Positions 22,833 to 31,409 of a stretch of 31,451 bases of DNA are shown piece after piece (position 1 is the first letter of the stretch; each line of letters begins with the position of its first letter). The notes beneath the pieces were generated by a model, which saw nothing but the letters and a program-made list of their open reading frames with translations, did no database searches and was not told the DNA's origin. The position numbers and the translations under genes are program-made. This DNA comes from JALZBN01 sp035525375 (lineage in GTDB: Bacteria; Actinomycetota; Acidimicrobiia; Acidimicrobiales; AC-14): positions 1-31,451 of the forward strand of contig DATLEI010000079.1 in NCBI GenBank assembly GCA_035525375.1. The letters run 5' to 3'.

Positions 22833-24019
22833 TGACCAGCGAGGCGACGATCCTGCACGCGGACCTGGACGCCTTCTACGCGTCGGTGGAGCAGCGCGAC
22901 AACCCTCGGTTGCGCGGGCGCCCTGTGATCGTGGGAGCCGGGGTCGTGCTTGCCGCGAGCTATGAGGCCAAGGCGTATGGCGTCCGCACCGCGATGGGCG
23001 GATCCCAGGCGCGCCGAGTTTGCCCCCAAGCAGTCGTGGTCCCGCCTCGCATGTCGGCCTACTCGGCGGCCAGCAAGGCGGTGTTCGAGGTCTTCAACGA
23101 CACCACGCCGCTCGTCGAGGGGCTGTCGATCGACGAGGCCTTTCTCGATGTAGGCGGGCTCCGGCGCGTCTCAGGAAGCCCGCGCCAGATCGCCAGCAAG
23201 CTGCGCGACGACGTCCGCAAACGAGTTGGCCTGGCCATTACGGTCGGTGTCGCGCGGACGAAGTTCCTGGCCAAGGTGGCCAGCGGCGTTGCCAAGCCCG
23301 ATGGTCTCCTCGTCGTGCCCCCCGAAGCCGAGCTTGGATTTCTTCATCCACTCGCGGTCGAACGGCTCTGGGGGGTCGGTGCCAAGACGGCCATGAAGCT
23401 GCACGAGCGCGGCATCACGAGGGTCGGCGACGTGGCCCGGCTCGACGAGGACACACTGATCTCGATCGTGGGCCGGGCGGCAGGACGGCAACTTCACGCT
23501 CTGGCCCACAACCGGGACCCCCGGCGCGTGCAGGTTGGGCGTCGCCGGGGCTCGATTGGTTCGCAACGTGCCGGCCACCAGGCGAGGACGGCGGAAGCGA
23601 TCGACGCTACCCTCGTCTCGCTCGTCGACCGGGTGACGCGCCGGATGCGGAACGCACGCCGGGTCGGGCGCACCGTCGTCCTACGCCTGCGCTTCGACGA
23701 CCTCACCCGCGCGACGCGCTCGCACACCCTTCCGAGCGCCACCGCGAACACACAAGCCGTCCTCACCATCGCCCGGGCGCTCCTTGTGACCGCGATGCCG
23801 GTCATCCGCCAGCAGGGTGTGACCTGCGTCGGCATTGCCGTCGGGAACTTGAGTGACGACGGCGCGGTGCAACTGGCGCTGCCCTTCGACGGCCGAAGTG
23901 GCACCGCCCTCGACGCCGCGCTCGACGGGGTTCACGACCGGTTCGGGTCCGGCGCGATCACCCGCGCCGTCGTGCTCGGCCGAGACCCCGGATTCTCGGT
24001 GCCGCTCCTCCCCGACTGA
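22832..24019 (+). CDS. dinB: DNA polymerase IV (Y-family translesion polymerase)
   Basis: A 395-residue Y-family polymerase. ILHADLDAFYASVEQ near the N-terminus gives the first catalytic Asp, SYEAKAYGVRTAMGGSQARR the nucleotide-contact region, and LSIDEAFLDVGG the catalytic Asp-Glu pair. The thumb has the helix-hairpin-helix region around LWGVGAKTAMKLHERGI, and the little-finger domain runs to the end. A C-terminal beta-clamp-binding motif may be QLALPF near residue 345. It copies past damaged bases. I start at the GTG at 22832, because an ATG at 22814 would place the SOS box inside the coding sequence; the short extra leader is not conserved in the family. It is LexA-controlled by inference. 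Confidence 0.93.
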   Translation: MTSEATILHADLDAFYASVEQRDNPRLRGRPVIVGAGVVLAASYEAKAYGVRTAMGGSQARRVCPQAVVVPPRMSAYSAASKAVFEVFNDTTPLVEGLSIDEAFLDVGGLRRVSGSPRQIASKLRDDVRKRVGLAITVGVARTKFLAKVASGVAKPDGLLVVPPEAELGFLHPLAVERLWGVGAKTAMKLHERGITRVGDVARLDEDTLISIVGRAAGRQLHALAHNRDPRRVQVGRRRGSIGSQRAGHQARTAEAIDATLVSLVDRVTRRMRNARRVGRTVVLRLRFDDLTRATRSHTLPSATANTQAVLTIARALLVTAMPVIRQQGVTCVGIAVGNLSDDGAVQLALPFDGRSGTALDAALDGVHDRFGSGAITRAVVLGRDPGFSVPLLPD

Positions 24020-24053
24020 CCTAGAACTTCGCGCCGGCCAGCTACCCGGGCAC

Positions 24054-24458
24054 TTAGTCATCGGCGAGAAGCCGGTACATCTGCTTGCGGGTGTTGGCGA
24101 TGATTTCGTTGGCTGCCTCCGCCTGCTGGGGGGAGCCCGCCATCATCACCTGCTTGTAGGCCAGGAAGAGGAGCTTCACGTTTCCTCGGAAGTCGGGACC
24201 ATCGTCCTCCCACGGCGCGCCGCCCTCTGCCAGCCGGCGCTCGGCCTCGAGTCGACCCGCGTCCGTAATCTCATAGATTCGCTTGCCCTCCCGTTCCTCG
24301 GAACGGACCAGATCCTCGTCCTCGAGTTGCTGGAGCGTCGGGTAGACAGAGCCGGGACTCGGCCGCCAACGGCCGCCACTCTTCTCCTCTAGGGCCTGGA
24401 TCACCTCGTAGCCATGCCCCGGCCCCTCGACCAGGACCGCCAGCATGGCGGTACGCAC
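24054..24458 (-). CDS. PadR-family transcriptional regulator (subfamily 1 type)
   Basis: A 134-residue regulator. TAMLAVLVEGPGHGYEVIQA is the first winged-helix segment, GGRWRPSPGSVYPTLQQLED the recognition helix (RPSPGSVYPTL is diagnostic), and GKRIYEITDAGR the wing. A C-terminal helical segment (about 80-134) provides dimer contacts. The only usual start is a GTG at 24458, which cuts into the family's N-terminal RRGDVRTA helix. The frame stays open upstream and encodes an Arg/Gly-rich leader like that of relatives, with a CTG at 24521 as the only reasonable initiator there. It diverges from the glyoxalase-fold gene at 24563 and probably represses it and itself. Confidence 0.85.
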   Translation of the reverse strand: MRTAMLAVLVEGPGHGYEVIQALEEKSGGRWRPSPGSVYPTLQQLEDEDLVRSEEREGKRIYEITDAGRLEAERRLAEGGAPWEDDGPDFRGNVKLLFLAYKQVMMAGSPQQAEAANEIIANTRKQMYRLLADD

Positions 24459-24562
24459 GTCTCCCCGGCGCGCTCGGCGGGGCCCATCCCGGATCCCCCG
24501 TCCTCGGCTTCGCTGGTTCAGGCCGTTAGGGTCGCGCGGACAGGCAAGGAAAGAGGAGGCAC

Positions 24563-25423
24563 ATGCCGAAGCGAGAGGGATACATCCCCGGCGTACCCTG
24601 CTGGGTCGACACCAGCCAGCCCGACCCCGAGGCTGCTCTGTCCTTCTACAGCGGCCTGTTCGGATGGGACTTCGAGGAAGTCATGACCCAGGGGTCGCCG
24701 ATCAGGTACTTCATCGGCCGCATTGGCGACGGCGACGCGGCGGCGGTGGGATCCATTCCCGAAGGCGCGCCGCCGATGGCTATGTGGAACACCTACGTCT
24801 TGGTCCAGAGCGCCGACGAGGCGGCGGCGAAGGCACGCGAGGCGGGCGGCCGGGTGGCGATGGAACCCTTCGACGTCACGGACGCGGGGCGCATGGCCGT
24901 CATCGCGGACCCCGAAGGGGCCGTGTTCTGCGTCTGGCAAGCCAAGAACCACAAGGGCGCAACTGTGGTCAACGAGCACGGCTCGCTCAACTTCAATGGA
25001 CTCGCCACCCGAGACCCCGAAGGTGCGAAGGCGTTCTATGGCGCCGTTTTCGGTTGGGAGACGTTGGCACTGCCTGCCGGTTCGATGTGGACGCTGCCCG
25101 GCTATGGCGACCACCTCGAGGAGAGCAGCCCTGGCCTACGCGAGCAAATGGCGGGCATGGGTGCCCCGGACGGCTTCATAGATGTCGTGGCCGCGATGAA
25201 CCCGATCGCGGCCGGTGACTCGGAGACACCGCCGCATTGGAGCGTCACGTTCGCGGTCGACGATGCCGACGCCACGGCGGCAAAGGCCAGCGAGCTCGGT
25301 GCGGAGATCGTCGCCGGCCCGATCGATGCGCCATGGACGAGGATGGCGGTCATCAAGGACCCGCAGGGCGCGACGTTTATCGCCAGCCAGTTCGTCCCTG
25401 AGAACAGCACTCTCGAGGCCTAG
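24563..25423 (+). CDS. Two-domain VOC (glyoxalase/bleomycin-resistance fold) protein
   Basis: A 286-residue cytoplasmic protein with two vicinal-oxygen-chelate modules. The first (about 8-127) begins PCWVDTSQPDPEAALSFYSG and LFGWDFEE and ends GRMAVIADPEGAVFCVWQ. The second (about 140-280) begins FNGLATRDPEGAKAFYGAVF and ends TRMAVIKDPQGATFIASQF. Such pairs (also annotated as glyoxalase-like or hydroxylase proteins) include dioxygenases, epimerases and drug-binding proteins. The metal ligands are only partly recognisable, so catalysis is not certain. GAGGAGG lies 5 bases before the ATG at 24563, a strong ribosome-binding site. It is divergent from a PadR gene, a common pairing for an inducible detoxification unit. 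Confidence 0.88.
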   Translation: MPKREGYIPGVPCWVDTSQPDPEAALSFYSGLFGWDFEEVMTQGSPIRYFIGRIGDGDAAAVGSIPEGAPPMAMWNTYVLVQSADEAAAKAREAGGRVAMEPFDVTDAGRMAVIADPEGAVFCVWQAKNHKGATVVNEHGSLNFNGLATRDPEGAKAFYGAVFGWETLALPAGSMWTLPGYGDHLEESSPGLREQMAGMGAPDGFIDVVAAMNPIAAGDSETPPHWSVTFAVDDADATAAKASELGAEIVAGPIDAPWTRMAVIKDPQGATFIASQFVPENSTLEA

Positions 25424-25465
25424 CCGTAGGTTTGATCTGGCTGGCGGCGGAGACAACCCCTAGTA

Positions 25466-27658
25466 GTGGAACATTCAACGCCTGGCCCACACCGGGGACG
25501 CCTGCGTTCTCTGCCGTGGGGACGCATCGGGCTCGGGACGGCGGCGTTGCTCTTCATCATCGCCGTGGTCCCGCCGTTTCGGTCGGCGGCGGCGTCGGTG
25601 ACCAGCAAGATCATCCTCACGGTCGCGACGCCTCTCGCGCCGGGTACGAAAGGCTTCGACGAGCTGTCCAAGGCCAGTCGGGTCATGGCCGCGGACGGTA
25701 CCGAGATTGGCCAGTTGGGTGGTGAACAGCGTGAGCCTCTGAAGCTCGATCAGCTTCCGCCCCACGTGGCAAAGGCTGTTCTCGCCGCTGAGGACGCTGG
25801 ATTCTACGACCACTCAGGCGTCGACCCCTCCGCGGTGTTCCGCGCCATGTTCAACATGGCCAAGGGTGGGGGCGTCAGCGGGGGGAGCACGATTACCCAG
25901 CAGCTGGCGAAGCTGAACTACACGGGCTCGCAGCGCACCATCCTGCGCAAATTCAAAGAGGTGTTGTACGCGTCGCAGCTGGAGCGCAAGTACTCCAAGG
26001 ATGAGCTGCTCGAGCGCTACCTGAACCAGGTCTATCTGGGCTACGGCGCGTACGGCTTCGGCCTTGCGTCACAGGTGTACTTCGGTGTTGATGCCGCCGC
26101 GCTGACCCCAGCGCAGGCCGCCATGCTCGCCGGCAAGATCCAGGCCCCGAACGCCCTGGATCCCTACGCCAAAGCCGACGCGGTGAAGGATCGACGTGAC
26201 CACGTGCTGCGCGAGATGAAAAAGCACGGTTGGCTTTCCGACACCGATCTGTCGACCGCACTCGCTACTCCGCTGGACGTAGCTCCCGACCCCGAAACAC
26301 GATCCGCCTCGGCCGGGGGCCCGGGCCGAGCCGCCCATTTCGTCTCCCTGGTCGGGCGCGAAGCCGGCGGGATATCTGCTCTCGGGGACAACCCGGAAAC
26401 CCGGACGAAGCAGGCGTTCACCGGCGGCTACACGTTCGAGACCACGCTGGACGTCGAGGCCGAGGATGCCGCCGTCGAAGCCGCCCGGCGCCAGTTGGGT
26501 GAGGAGGGCGACCCCACGACTGCCATCGTCTCCGTCAAGCCGGGCGACGGCGCCATCCGAGTGCTCTTCGGCGGCCTCGATCCGAAGGTGCAATTCGACC
26601 CTGCCACGCAGGGAAAGCGCCAGCCGGGCTCGTCGTTCAAGCCCTACGTCTACCTGGCCATGCTCGATCAGCGGATCGACCCCAGGACCGAATACGACTC
26701 CGGCTCACCCAAGACCCTCCAGTGTCGCGGCGCGCCGTGGTCGGTGGGGAACTACGAGGGCGAGGGAGGCGGTGCATCCTCGGTCGACAACGCCATGACG
26801 CACTCGATCAACACCGTGTTCGCCCAGGTGATGGTCAAGGTTGGCCCGACCGCTGTCCAAAAGGCGGCGGAGAAGGTCGGCATTCCCCATGACAGCGTCA
26901 CGCCTGCGGAATGCGCCATCGCCCTCGGTGGGCTGCGGCACGGCGTGAGCCCGCTGGATCAGGCCGCCGGGTTCGCCACCTTTGCGGCCAAGGGCGTGGC
27001 TGCCAAGCCCTACGCCATCACCCGCATCAAGGACCGCGACGGCAAGGTCATCTACACCCACAGGGTTGATCGTGACCAGGCGGTCGATCAAACGAAGGTC
27101 GGCGTACTCAACGCATCCCTGGTCGATGTCGTTGAGAACGGCACCGGGAAGGCGGCGTCCATCGGCCGACCGGTGGCGGGTAAGACGGGAACGACGGAGA
27201 ACTATGGCAATGCCTGGTTCGTTGGTTTCACTCCTCAGTTGGCCACCGCGGTTTGGGTCGGCCACCTCGAAGGCGATGTCCCGATGGAGAACGTGCATGG
27301 CACCAAGGTCACGGGCGGAAGCTTTCCGGCGCGCATCTTCAGCCAGTACATGAAGGCGGCCACGGCTGACGATCCGGTGGAGCAGATCTTCACTGCGTCG
27401 CCCGACGCCCTCAACCTTCGGCCACCGGCCCCTCCGCCACCCCCGCCAGCGCAAAACACAACTACGTCGTCATCGACCTCGGTACCCGTTGTGCCGCTGC
27501 CGCCGACTCAGCCCGCCTTCACAGTCACCTCCCGGCCGCCGAGCGCCCCGACCACTCGCCGCGCGACCACCACGACGACGACCTCGCCGCCGGTGGAGCC
27601 CGCGCCGACCACCACTGTCGCTCCAAGCGCCGCACAAGGGAAAAACGGCAAGGGCTAG
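25466..27658 (+). CDS. Class A penicillin-binding protein (bifunctional PBP1)
   Basis: A 730-residue membrane-anchored cell-wall synthase. A short cytoplasmic stretch and one membrane helix (about 22-38) come first. The glycosyltransferase-51 domain (about 75-260) has AAEDAGFYDHSGVDP with the catalytic Glu109 and GGSTITQQLAK. The transpeptidase domain (about 325-620) has the acylation site SSFK (S389-K392), SIN (447-449) and KTGTT (573-577). The last 70 residues or so are Pro/Thr/Ser-rich and probably span the wall. It polymerises and cross-links peptidoglycan. The start is a GTG at 25466. Its TAG lies within a CTAG shared with the stop of the converging hydrolase gene. Confidence 0.93.
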   Translation: MEHSTPGPHRGRLRSLPWGRIGLGTAALLFIIAVVPPFRSAAASVTSKIILTVATPLAPGTKGFDELSKASRVMAADGTEIGQLGGEQREPLKLDQLPPHVAKAVLAAEDAGFYDHSGVDPSAVFRAMFNMAKGGGVSGGSTITQQLAKLNYTGSQRTILRKFKEVLYASQLERKYSKDELLERYLNQVYLGYGAYGFGLASQVYFGVDAAALTPAQAAMLAGKIQAPNALDPYAKADAVKDRRDHVLREMKKHGWLSDTDLSTALATPLDVAPDPETRSASAGGPGRAAHFVSLVGREAGGISALGDNPETRTKQAFTGGYTFETTLDVEAEDAAVEAARRQLGEEGDPTTAIVSVKPGDGAIRVLFGGLDPKVQFDPATQGKRQPGSSFKPYVYLAMLDQRIDPRTEYDSGSPKTLQCRGAPWSVGNYEGEGGGASSVDNAMTHSINTVFAQVMVKVGPTAVQKAAEKVGIPHDSVTPAECAIALGGLRHGVSPLDQAAGFATFAAKGVAAKPYAITRIKDRDGKVIYTHRVDRDQAVDQTKVGVLNASLVDVVENGTGKAASIGRPVAGKTGTTENYGNAWFVGFTPQLATAVWVGHLEGDVPMENVHGTKVTGGSFPARIFSQYMKAATADDPVEQIFTASPDALNLRPPAPPPPPPAQNTTTSSSTSVPVVPLPPTQPAFTVTSRPPSAPTTRRATTTTTTSPPVEPAPTTTVAPSAAQGKNGKG

Positions 27659-29307
27659 GTGCGGGTGAAGGTTCCGACGCCCTCCTTGTTGAGGTTGGCG
27701 AGGGTGAGCGACGAGGCCCGTCCATCGGGGGCCAGGTTGAAGGTCGCTGCCGCGGGTGGACCGGCGTTTTCGCCGGCGAACTGCCACCACATCTCGTTGC
27801 CGTCGTAGGGGTGCAGCGGGTACGTCTGACGCGCCGGCCCGATGTGGATCTGCAACCCGCCCCCGGGTGCCGTCGCGACCTCCAGCGGGCCGAAGAGTTC
27901 GTTGGTGTACGTGCCGACATAGGTCGCTTCCGGCGCGGGTGGTGCGGCGGTGGCTGGTGGGTGGGCAAAGTCCTTTTCCGGTGCCGGGGTAATAATCTCT
28001 TTGAAGATCTCTTTGAGAAACGGCACCCAGTCCCGGGTTTGGTGACCACGGAACAGGTCGTCGTAGAAACTCTCGACCATGGCCTCGGCGATGCCGGACG
28101 GTTCGCCGTTGGTGAGCACGATGATGCCGACCTTCTCGGCCGGGAAGAACGTCATTGCGGTGCCGGTGCCGAGTGCGAACGCGCCGGAGTGGCCAAGTTT
28201 CAGTCGCCCGCTGTCGTCGTAGCTGACGTTGAGACCGAGCCCGTAGAAGCCGGAACGGTCTGTCGGTGTCCGGGGTGGGTTCGCCAGCGAGTGCGGCAAC
28301 CATGTCTCGGCCAGTGCTTCGGCGTCCACGACCTGGCGACCGTCGAACATGCCGCCGCCGATCTCCATCCGCACCCATTTGACCATGTCGTTGACGCTGC
28401 TGGACGCGCCGCCGGCCGGGGATTGGGCGTCGGGCTGGCGTTGCTGCGGGGTCACCATCCACTTGCCGTCCTTGGTCACGTGACCGCTGGCGTGGTCGGC
28501 GTGGCTGATGAAGTCGGCGTAGGTGGAGCTCGTATTGGTCATCCCGAGTGGCCCGTAAATTTCTTTGCGCGAGGCCTCCTCCCAGGTCGTGCCCGCCTTG
28601 GCCGCGCCGGCGACGCCCGCCTCAGTCATGCCGAAGTTCGTGTAGTGGTAACTCGATCGGAACGGATCGAGGGGGTAGAGGCGAAGGCGCTGCAGCACCG
28701 CGGCCCGGTCGTAACCGAGGTCTTCGACGAGGTCGCCCGCGTGTTCCGGTAGGCCGGTGCGGTGGCTGTAGAGGTCGGCGAACGTGACGTGGTCGGAGAC
28801 CCAGGGGTCGGCCAGGGCGAAGCCCGGGTCACTGGTGCGCACCGGGTCGTCCCATGCGAAGGCCTTCTGGCCCACCAGCGAGGCCATCACCGAACCGCCC
28901 AACGATTTCGAGACCGACGCGAGCTGGAAGACCGTGTCGGCGTCGACCGCCCCATCTTGGCCCAGGGTGCGCACGCCGAAGCCCTCGGTGGCAACCACCT
29001 TGTCGTCGAAGACGACGCCCATCGCCAGGCCCGGCAAACCGGTGTCCTTTAGCGTCGCTGTGATGCGGGTGCGCAGCTTCGCGATGGCGGTGTCGACCTG
29101 GGCCCGATCGATCTGTGCTCGATCGATGCCCTCTTTCGCTGCCGGCGTCGTCTTCGAGTCGGAACATGCTGTCATCACCAGGCAGACGGCGATCGAGAGC
29201 GTTAGCAGGGCGCGGTTTCGATGACTTACGCGGCAAGGTGACATGGGTTGAACGGTAGTGAGGGCCCGAAACCCCAACAAGCAGCCTTGTCCGGCTTTCG
29301 CGGTCAT
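27655..29307 (-). CDS. Serine hydrolase of the beta-lactamase/penicillin-binding fold, lipoprotein, with DUF3471-like tail
   Basis: A lipoprotein of about 550 residues. The signal peptide ends in the lipobox VMTAC. The catalytic domain has SVSK (S131-K134), YTN (about 222-224) and an HSG box, the three class C-type motifs. The last 90 residues or so (TYVGTYTNELFGPLEVATAP to the end) resemble DUF3471, which often follows this domain. Members act as esterases, D-amino peptidases or PBP4-like carboxypeptidases; beta-lactam resistance is not implied. I chose the ATG at 29307 because GGGAG lies 6 bases upstream; the ATG at 29244 would give a more standard 27-residue signal peptide but has no ribosome-binding site. 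It converges on the PBP1 gene. Confidence 0.87.
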   Translation of the reverse strand: MTAKAGQGCLLGFRALTTVQPMSPCRVSHRNRALLTLSIAVCLVMTACSDSKTTPAAKEGIDRAQIDRAQVDTAIAKLRTRITATLKDTGLPGLAMGVVFDDKVVATEGFGVRTLGQDGAVDADTVFQLASVSKSLGGSVMASLVGQKAFAWDDPVRTSDPGFALADPWVSDHVTFADLYSHRTGLPEHAGDLVEDLGYDRAAVLQRLRLYPLDPFRSSYHYTNFGMTEAGVAGAAKAGTTWEEASRKEIYGPLGMTNTSSTYADFISHADHASGHVTKDGKWMVTPQQRQPDAQSPAGGASSSVNDMVKWVRMEIGGGMFDGRQVVDAEALAETWLPHSLANPPRTPTDRSGFYGLGLNVSYDDSGRLKLGHSGAFALGTGTAMTFFPAEKVGIIVLTNGEPSGIAEAMVESFYDDLFRGHQTRDWVPFLKEIFKEIITPAPEKDFAHPPATAAPPAPEATYVGTYTNELFGPLEVATAPGGGLQIHIGPARQTYPLHPYDGNEMWWQFAGENAGPPAAATFNLAPDGRASSLTLANLNKEGVGTFTRT

Positions 29308-29390
29308 ATGGTTCTCCCGACGGTTCTCACGGAGCCGTTCCGCCACGGTGGTCTACTCAGTAAGTCAGGCGATCTGGACGGCGTCCTTGA

Positions 29391-29949
29391 GACACCTTCA
29401 GGTTCTGGACTCCTGAAGAGCTCATCGCCTACGGCGTCGCCGGCGGGCCGTCGTTCCCTCCCGGGACCAGCTTCCTCTTCTCGGACACGAACCCGTTGAA
29501 CCTGAGCCAGGTTCTGGCGAAGGACTGCGGTCCGTGGGAGGAGCAGACCTTCTGGAACCCCAGTTGGATCGGGTACGCCGGGGGCTTGGGCTCCAACCAG
29601 GACGACGTGCGCAAGTTCATGGATGCGCTGGGGTCCGGCGAACTGGTCTCGAAAGCCAGTCATGAGGCACAACTGGCGCCTGTGAACGTGGGGCTGGGCG
29701 GGCACGGCTTCGAGAACACCTCGACCAGGTACTACGGCATGGGCCTCGTCGTCCCAGCGGATGGGTGTTCATGAACCCCAACCTGCAGGGCCTCCAGGCC
29801 GGAGTCGGGCACCTGCCCGGGAAGAAGCTCACGATCGTCGTCATGACACGCCCACGCCGAAGAGTGACCCTAAGGTTCGGCCGGCGACAGTCCTGGCGGA
29901 ACTGCTCGGCTGCACCTTCTCTCCTGACCAGCCCATCAAGCTCGCCTGA
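29391..29949 (+). pseudogene. Decayed serine hydrolase (beta-lactamase fold) fragment
   Basis: Read in three successive plus-strand frames this region encodes one protein tail. From about 29391 come FWTPEELIAYGVAGGPSFPP and FLFSDTNPLNLSQV, then WIGYAGGLGSNQDDVRKFMD, and YYGMGLVV near 29750. After a frame change near 29766, MNPNLQGLQAGVGHLPGKKL continues. After another near 29850, TPTPKSDPKVRPATVLAELL ends in a TGA at 29949. The WTPEEL and degenerate F-S-D-T-N segments line up with WTPDELL and YSNTN of the intact enzyme at 30015-31283. The SxxK half is missing, the region after the YxN box looks shortened, and two frameshifts are present, so it cannot be functional. It is opposite in strand to both flanking hydrolases. 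Confidence 0.7.
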
Positions 29950-30014
29950 CGCCCCGGCACCAAGAGGGTCTCGACAGGCAGCAGCTCTGAGAGCCTTCAG
30001 CAACCCGACACGGG

Positions 30015-31283
30015 TCAGCCCGTGGTCGTGGTGGTGCCGGTGGCGGCCGGAGGCGCGCCGGGGGGAGTCCAGCCGAGGAGCTCCACGAGAAACAGCTTGG
30101 CCAACTCCGTCGCCGCGTTGGCGCCGTTGCCCGGTGACGCCGCCAGGTTCGCGGCCACGATGATCGTCGTGTCTCTGGTGGCGTCAGCGGCCATGAAGCT
30201 CGAGTAGCCGGGGATCTGCCCGTCGTGGCCGAAGATCGTGGGCCCGAAGGCGACCATGCCCAAGCCGTACCCGAGGCCATTCGGTCGCCCGGGGCTGACC
30301 GCCTCGACGCTGTCGAGTCGAACCTTCTGCGTCTTCTCGTCGAGCAGGCTGCCGTCGGCGAGCGCTTTCACGAACACGGCGAGATCGTCAGCAGTTGAGA
30401 TGGCAGCCCCGGCCGTCCATGAGAAGGACGGGTTGGCGTCGGTGAAGTTGATCGGCTTCAGCGATCCGTCGAGAGCGGCTGGCAACTGGGCCGGCGGAAG
30501 GGCATAGGTGTCGAGAGTCTCAGCGTTCGTGCCGAACTGGTAACCCTGCGGGTGGGGATCGGGGATCCTCGAGTCCGTGCTCTCCGGGAACAGGGAATGA
30601 GTCACCTTGAGGGGCTCAAAGATCCGCTTCTGAAACGCTTCGGGTACCGACATCCCGGTGAGCTTCTCGATCACCGTCCCGAGCAGGACGGTGTTGGTGT
30701 TGCTGTACTCGAAGTGCTCGCCCGGCGCGAAGTCGGGCGGATGCTTGAAGGCGATGGCCAGGAGCTCGTCCGGGGTCCAGGCCTTCCGCGGCTCGCGGTC
30801 GATCGTCGCATTGAACTCAGGGTCGGACGTGTAGGCGTAGAGCCCGGACCGCATCTTGGCCAGCTGGGCGATGGTGATGTTCTCGCCGTTGGGGACGTCG
30901 GGCCGGTACTTGCTGATGGGGTCGTCGAGACTCAGCTTGCCTTCTTGTACCAACTGGAGAATCAGCGTCACGGTCATGGGCTTGGTGTTACTGCCGATGC
31001 GGAAGTAGTCGTCGATCTTCATCGGCACCGTCTTGCCGATCTCAGCAGTTCCGAAGGTGGCCGACCAGTCGCCCTTGGGAGATTTGACCAGCACGATGAC
31101 GCCCGGGATGGCGTCGGCCTTCATGAGATCGAGGACCTGCGTCTGGAGCTTGGCCGCGTACGCCGGCTGTGGCTGCGTTGTTGCTGTCGGCTGGGATCCG
31201 TCGTTCGACGCTTCGCACGATGCCATCACCAATATCGCTGCGGCCGCCACGCCCGCAACGGCCCTTCGTGTTCCCAAACCCAT
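30015..31283 (-). CDS. Serine hydrolase of the beta-lactamase/D-Ala-D-Ala carboxypeptidase fold, lipoprotein
   Basis: A 422-residue lipoprotein with lipobox VMASC (Cys23). The catalytic domain shows GSNTKPMT (SxxK, S98-K101), YSNTN (YxN, Tyr193) and GHDGQIPGYSS (the HxG box), the pattern of class C beta-lactamases and Streptomyces R61-type D-Ala-D-Ala carboxypeptidases. It probably acts on cell-wall peptides or esters outside the membrane. The C-terminus is a short Pro/Thr tail. GGAGG, five bases before the ATG at 31283, fixes the start; a GTG at 31295 overlaps that site. It is a separate unit from the other hydrolase, with a decayed relative between them. Confidence 0.9.
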   Translation of the reverse strand: MGLGTRRAVAGVAAAAILVMASCEASNDGSQPTATTQPQPAYAAKLQTQVLDLMKADAIPGVIVLVKSPKGDWSATFGTAEIGKTVPMKIDDYFRIGSNTKPMTVTLILQLVQEGKLSLDDPISKYRPDVPNGENITIAQLAKMRSGLYAYTSDPEFNATIDREPRKAWTPDELLAIAFKHPPDFAPGEHFEYSNTNTVLLGTVIEKLTGMSVPEAFQKRIFEPLKVTHSLFPESTDSRIPDPHPQGYQFGTNAETLDTYALPPAQLPAALDGSLKPINFTDANPSFSWTAGAAISTADDLAVFVKALADGSLLDEKTQKVRLDSVEAVSPGRPNGLGYGLGMVAFGPTIFGHDGQIPGYSSFMAADATRDTTIIVAANLAASPGNGANAATELAKLFLVELLGWTPPGAPPAATGTTTTTG

Positions 31284-31364
31284 CGTTGCCTCCACGCTGG
31301 CTAGATGTGGACGACAACGTAATCCGCCCGGCCCCGATCAGCGGCGGCGAGATGTACGGCAGAG

Positions 31365-31409
31365 TGGCGCGCTCGGAGGGAATCGAACCCCCAACCTTCT
31401 GATCCGTAG
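31365..31409 (-). other. 3' fragment of a tRNA-Arg(ACG) gene, candidate attachment site
   Basis: Read on the minus strand, this holds the anticodon loop CTACGGA (anticodon ACG at 31407-31405), the 3' anticodon strand TCAGA, variable loop AGGTT, T-stem/loop GGGGG-TTCGATT-CCCTC, acceptor 3' strand CGAGCGC, discriminator G and an encoded CCA (31367-31365). A normal gene would have TCTGA just 5' of the loop and GCGCTCG at its start; here the bases are TCGAC and no matching acceptor or D-arm occurs up to 31451. The similarity therefore ends at the anticodon loop, where tyrosine integrases commonly cross over. It is not a functional tRNA as seen. Confidence 0.75.

Noticed and set aside
24020..24053. 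GC-rich stretch after dinB as a terminator
   Set aside because: No convincing stem and no T-run; the gap is only 34 bp between convergent genes.
27470..28752. Long frames on both strands (27470-28462 minus, 27811-28752 plus) over the first serine hydrolase
   Set aside because: They lie in other frames of a gene with clear SxxK, YxN and HxG motifs, and their Arg/Ala-rich translations are typical shadows.
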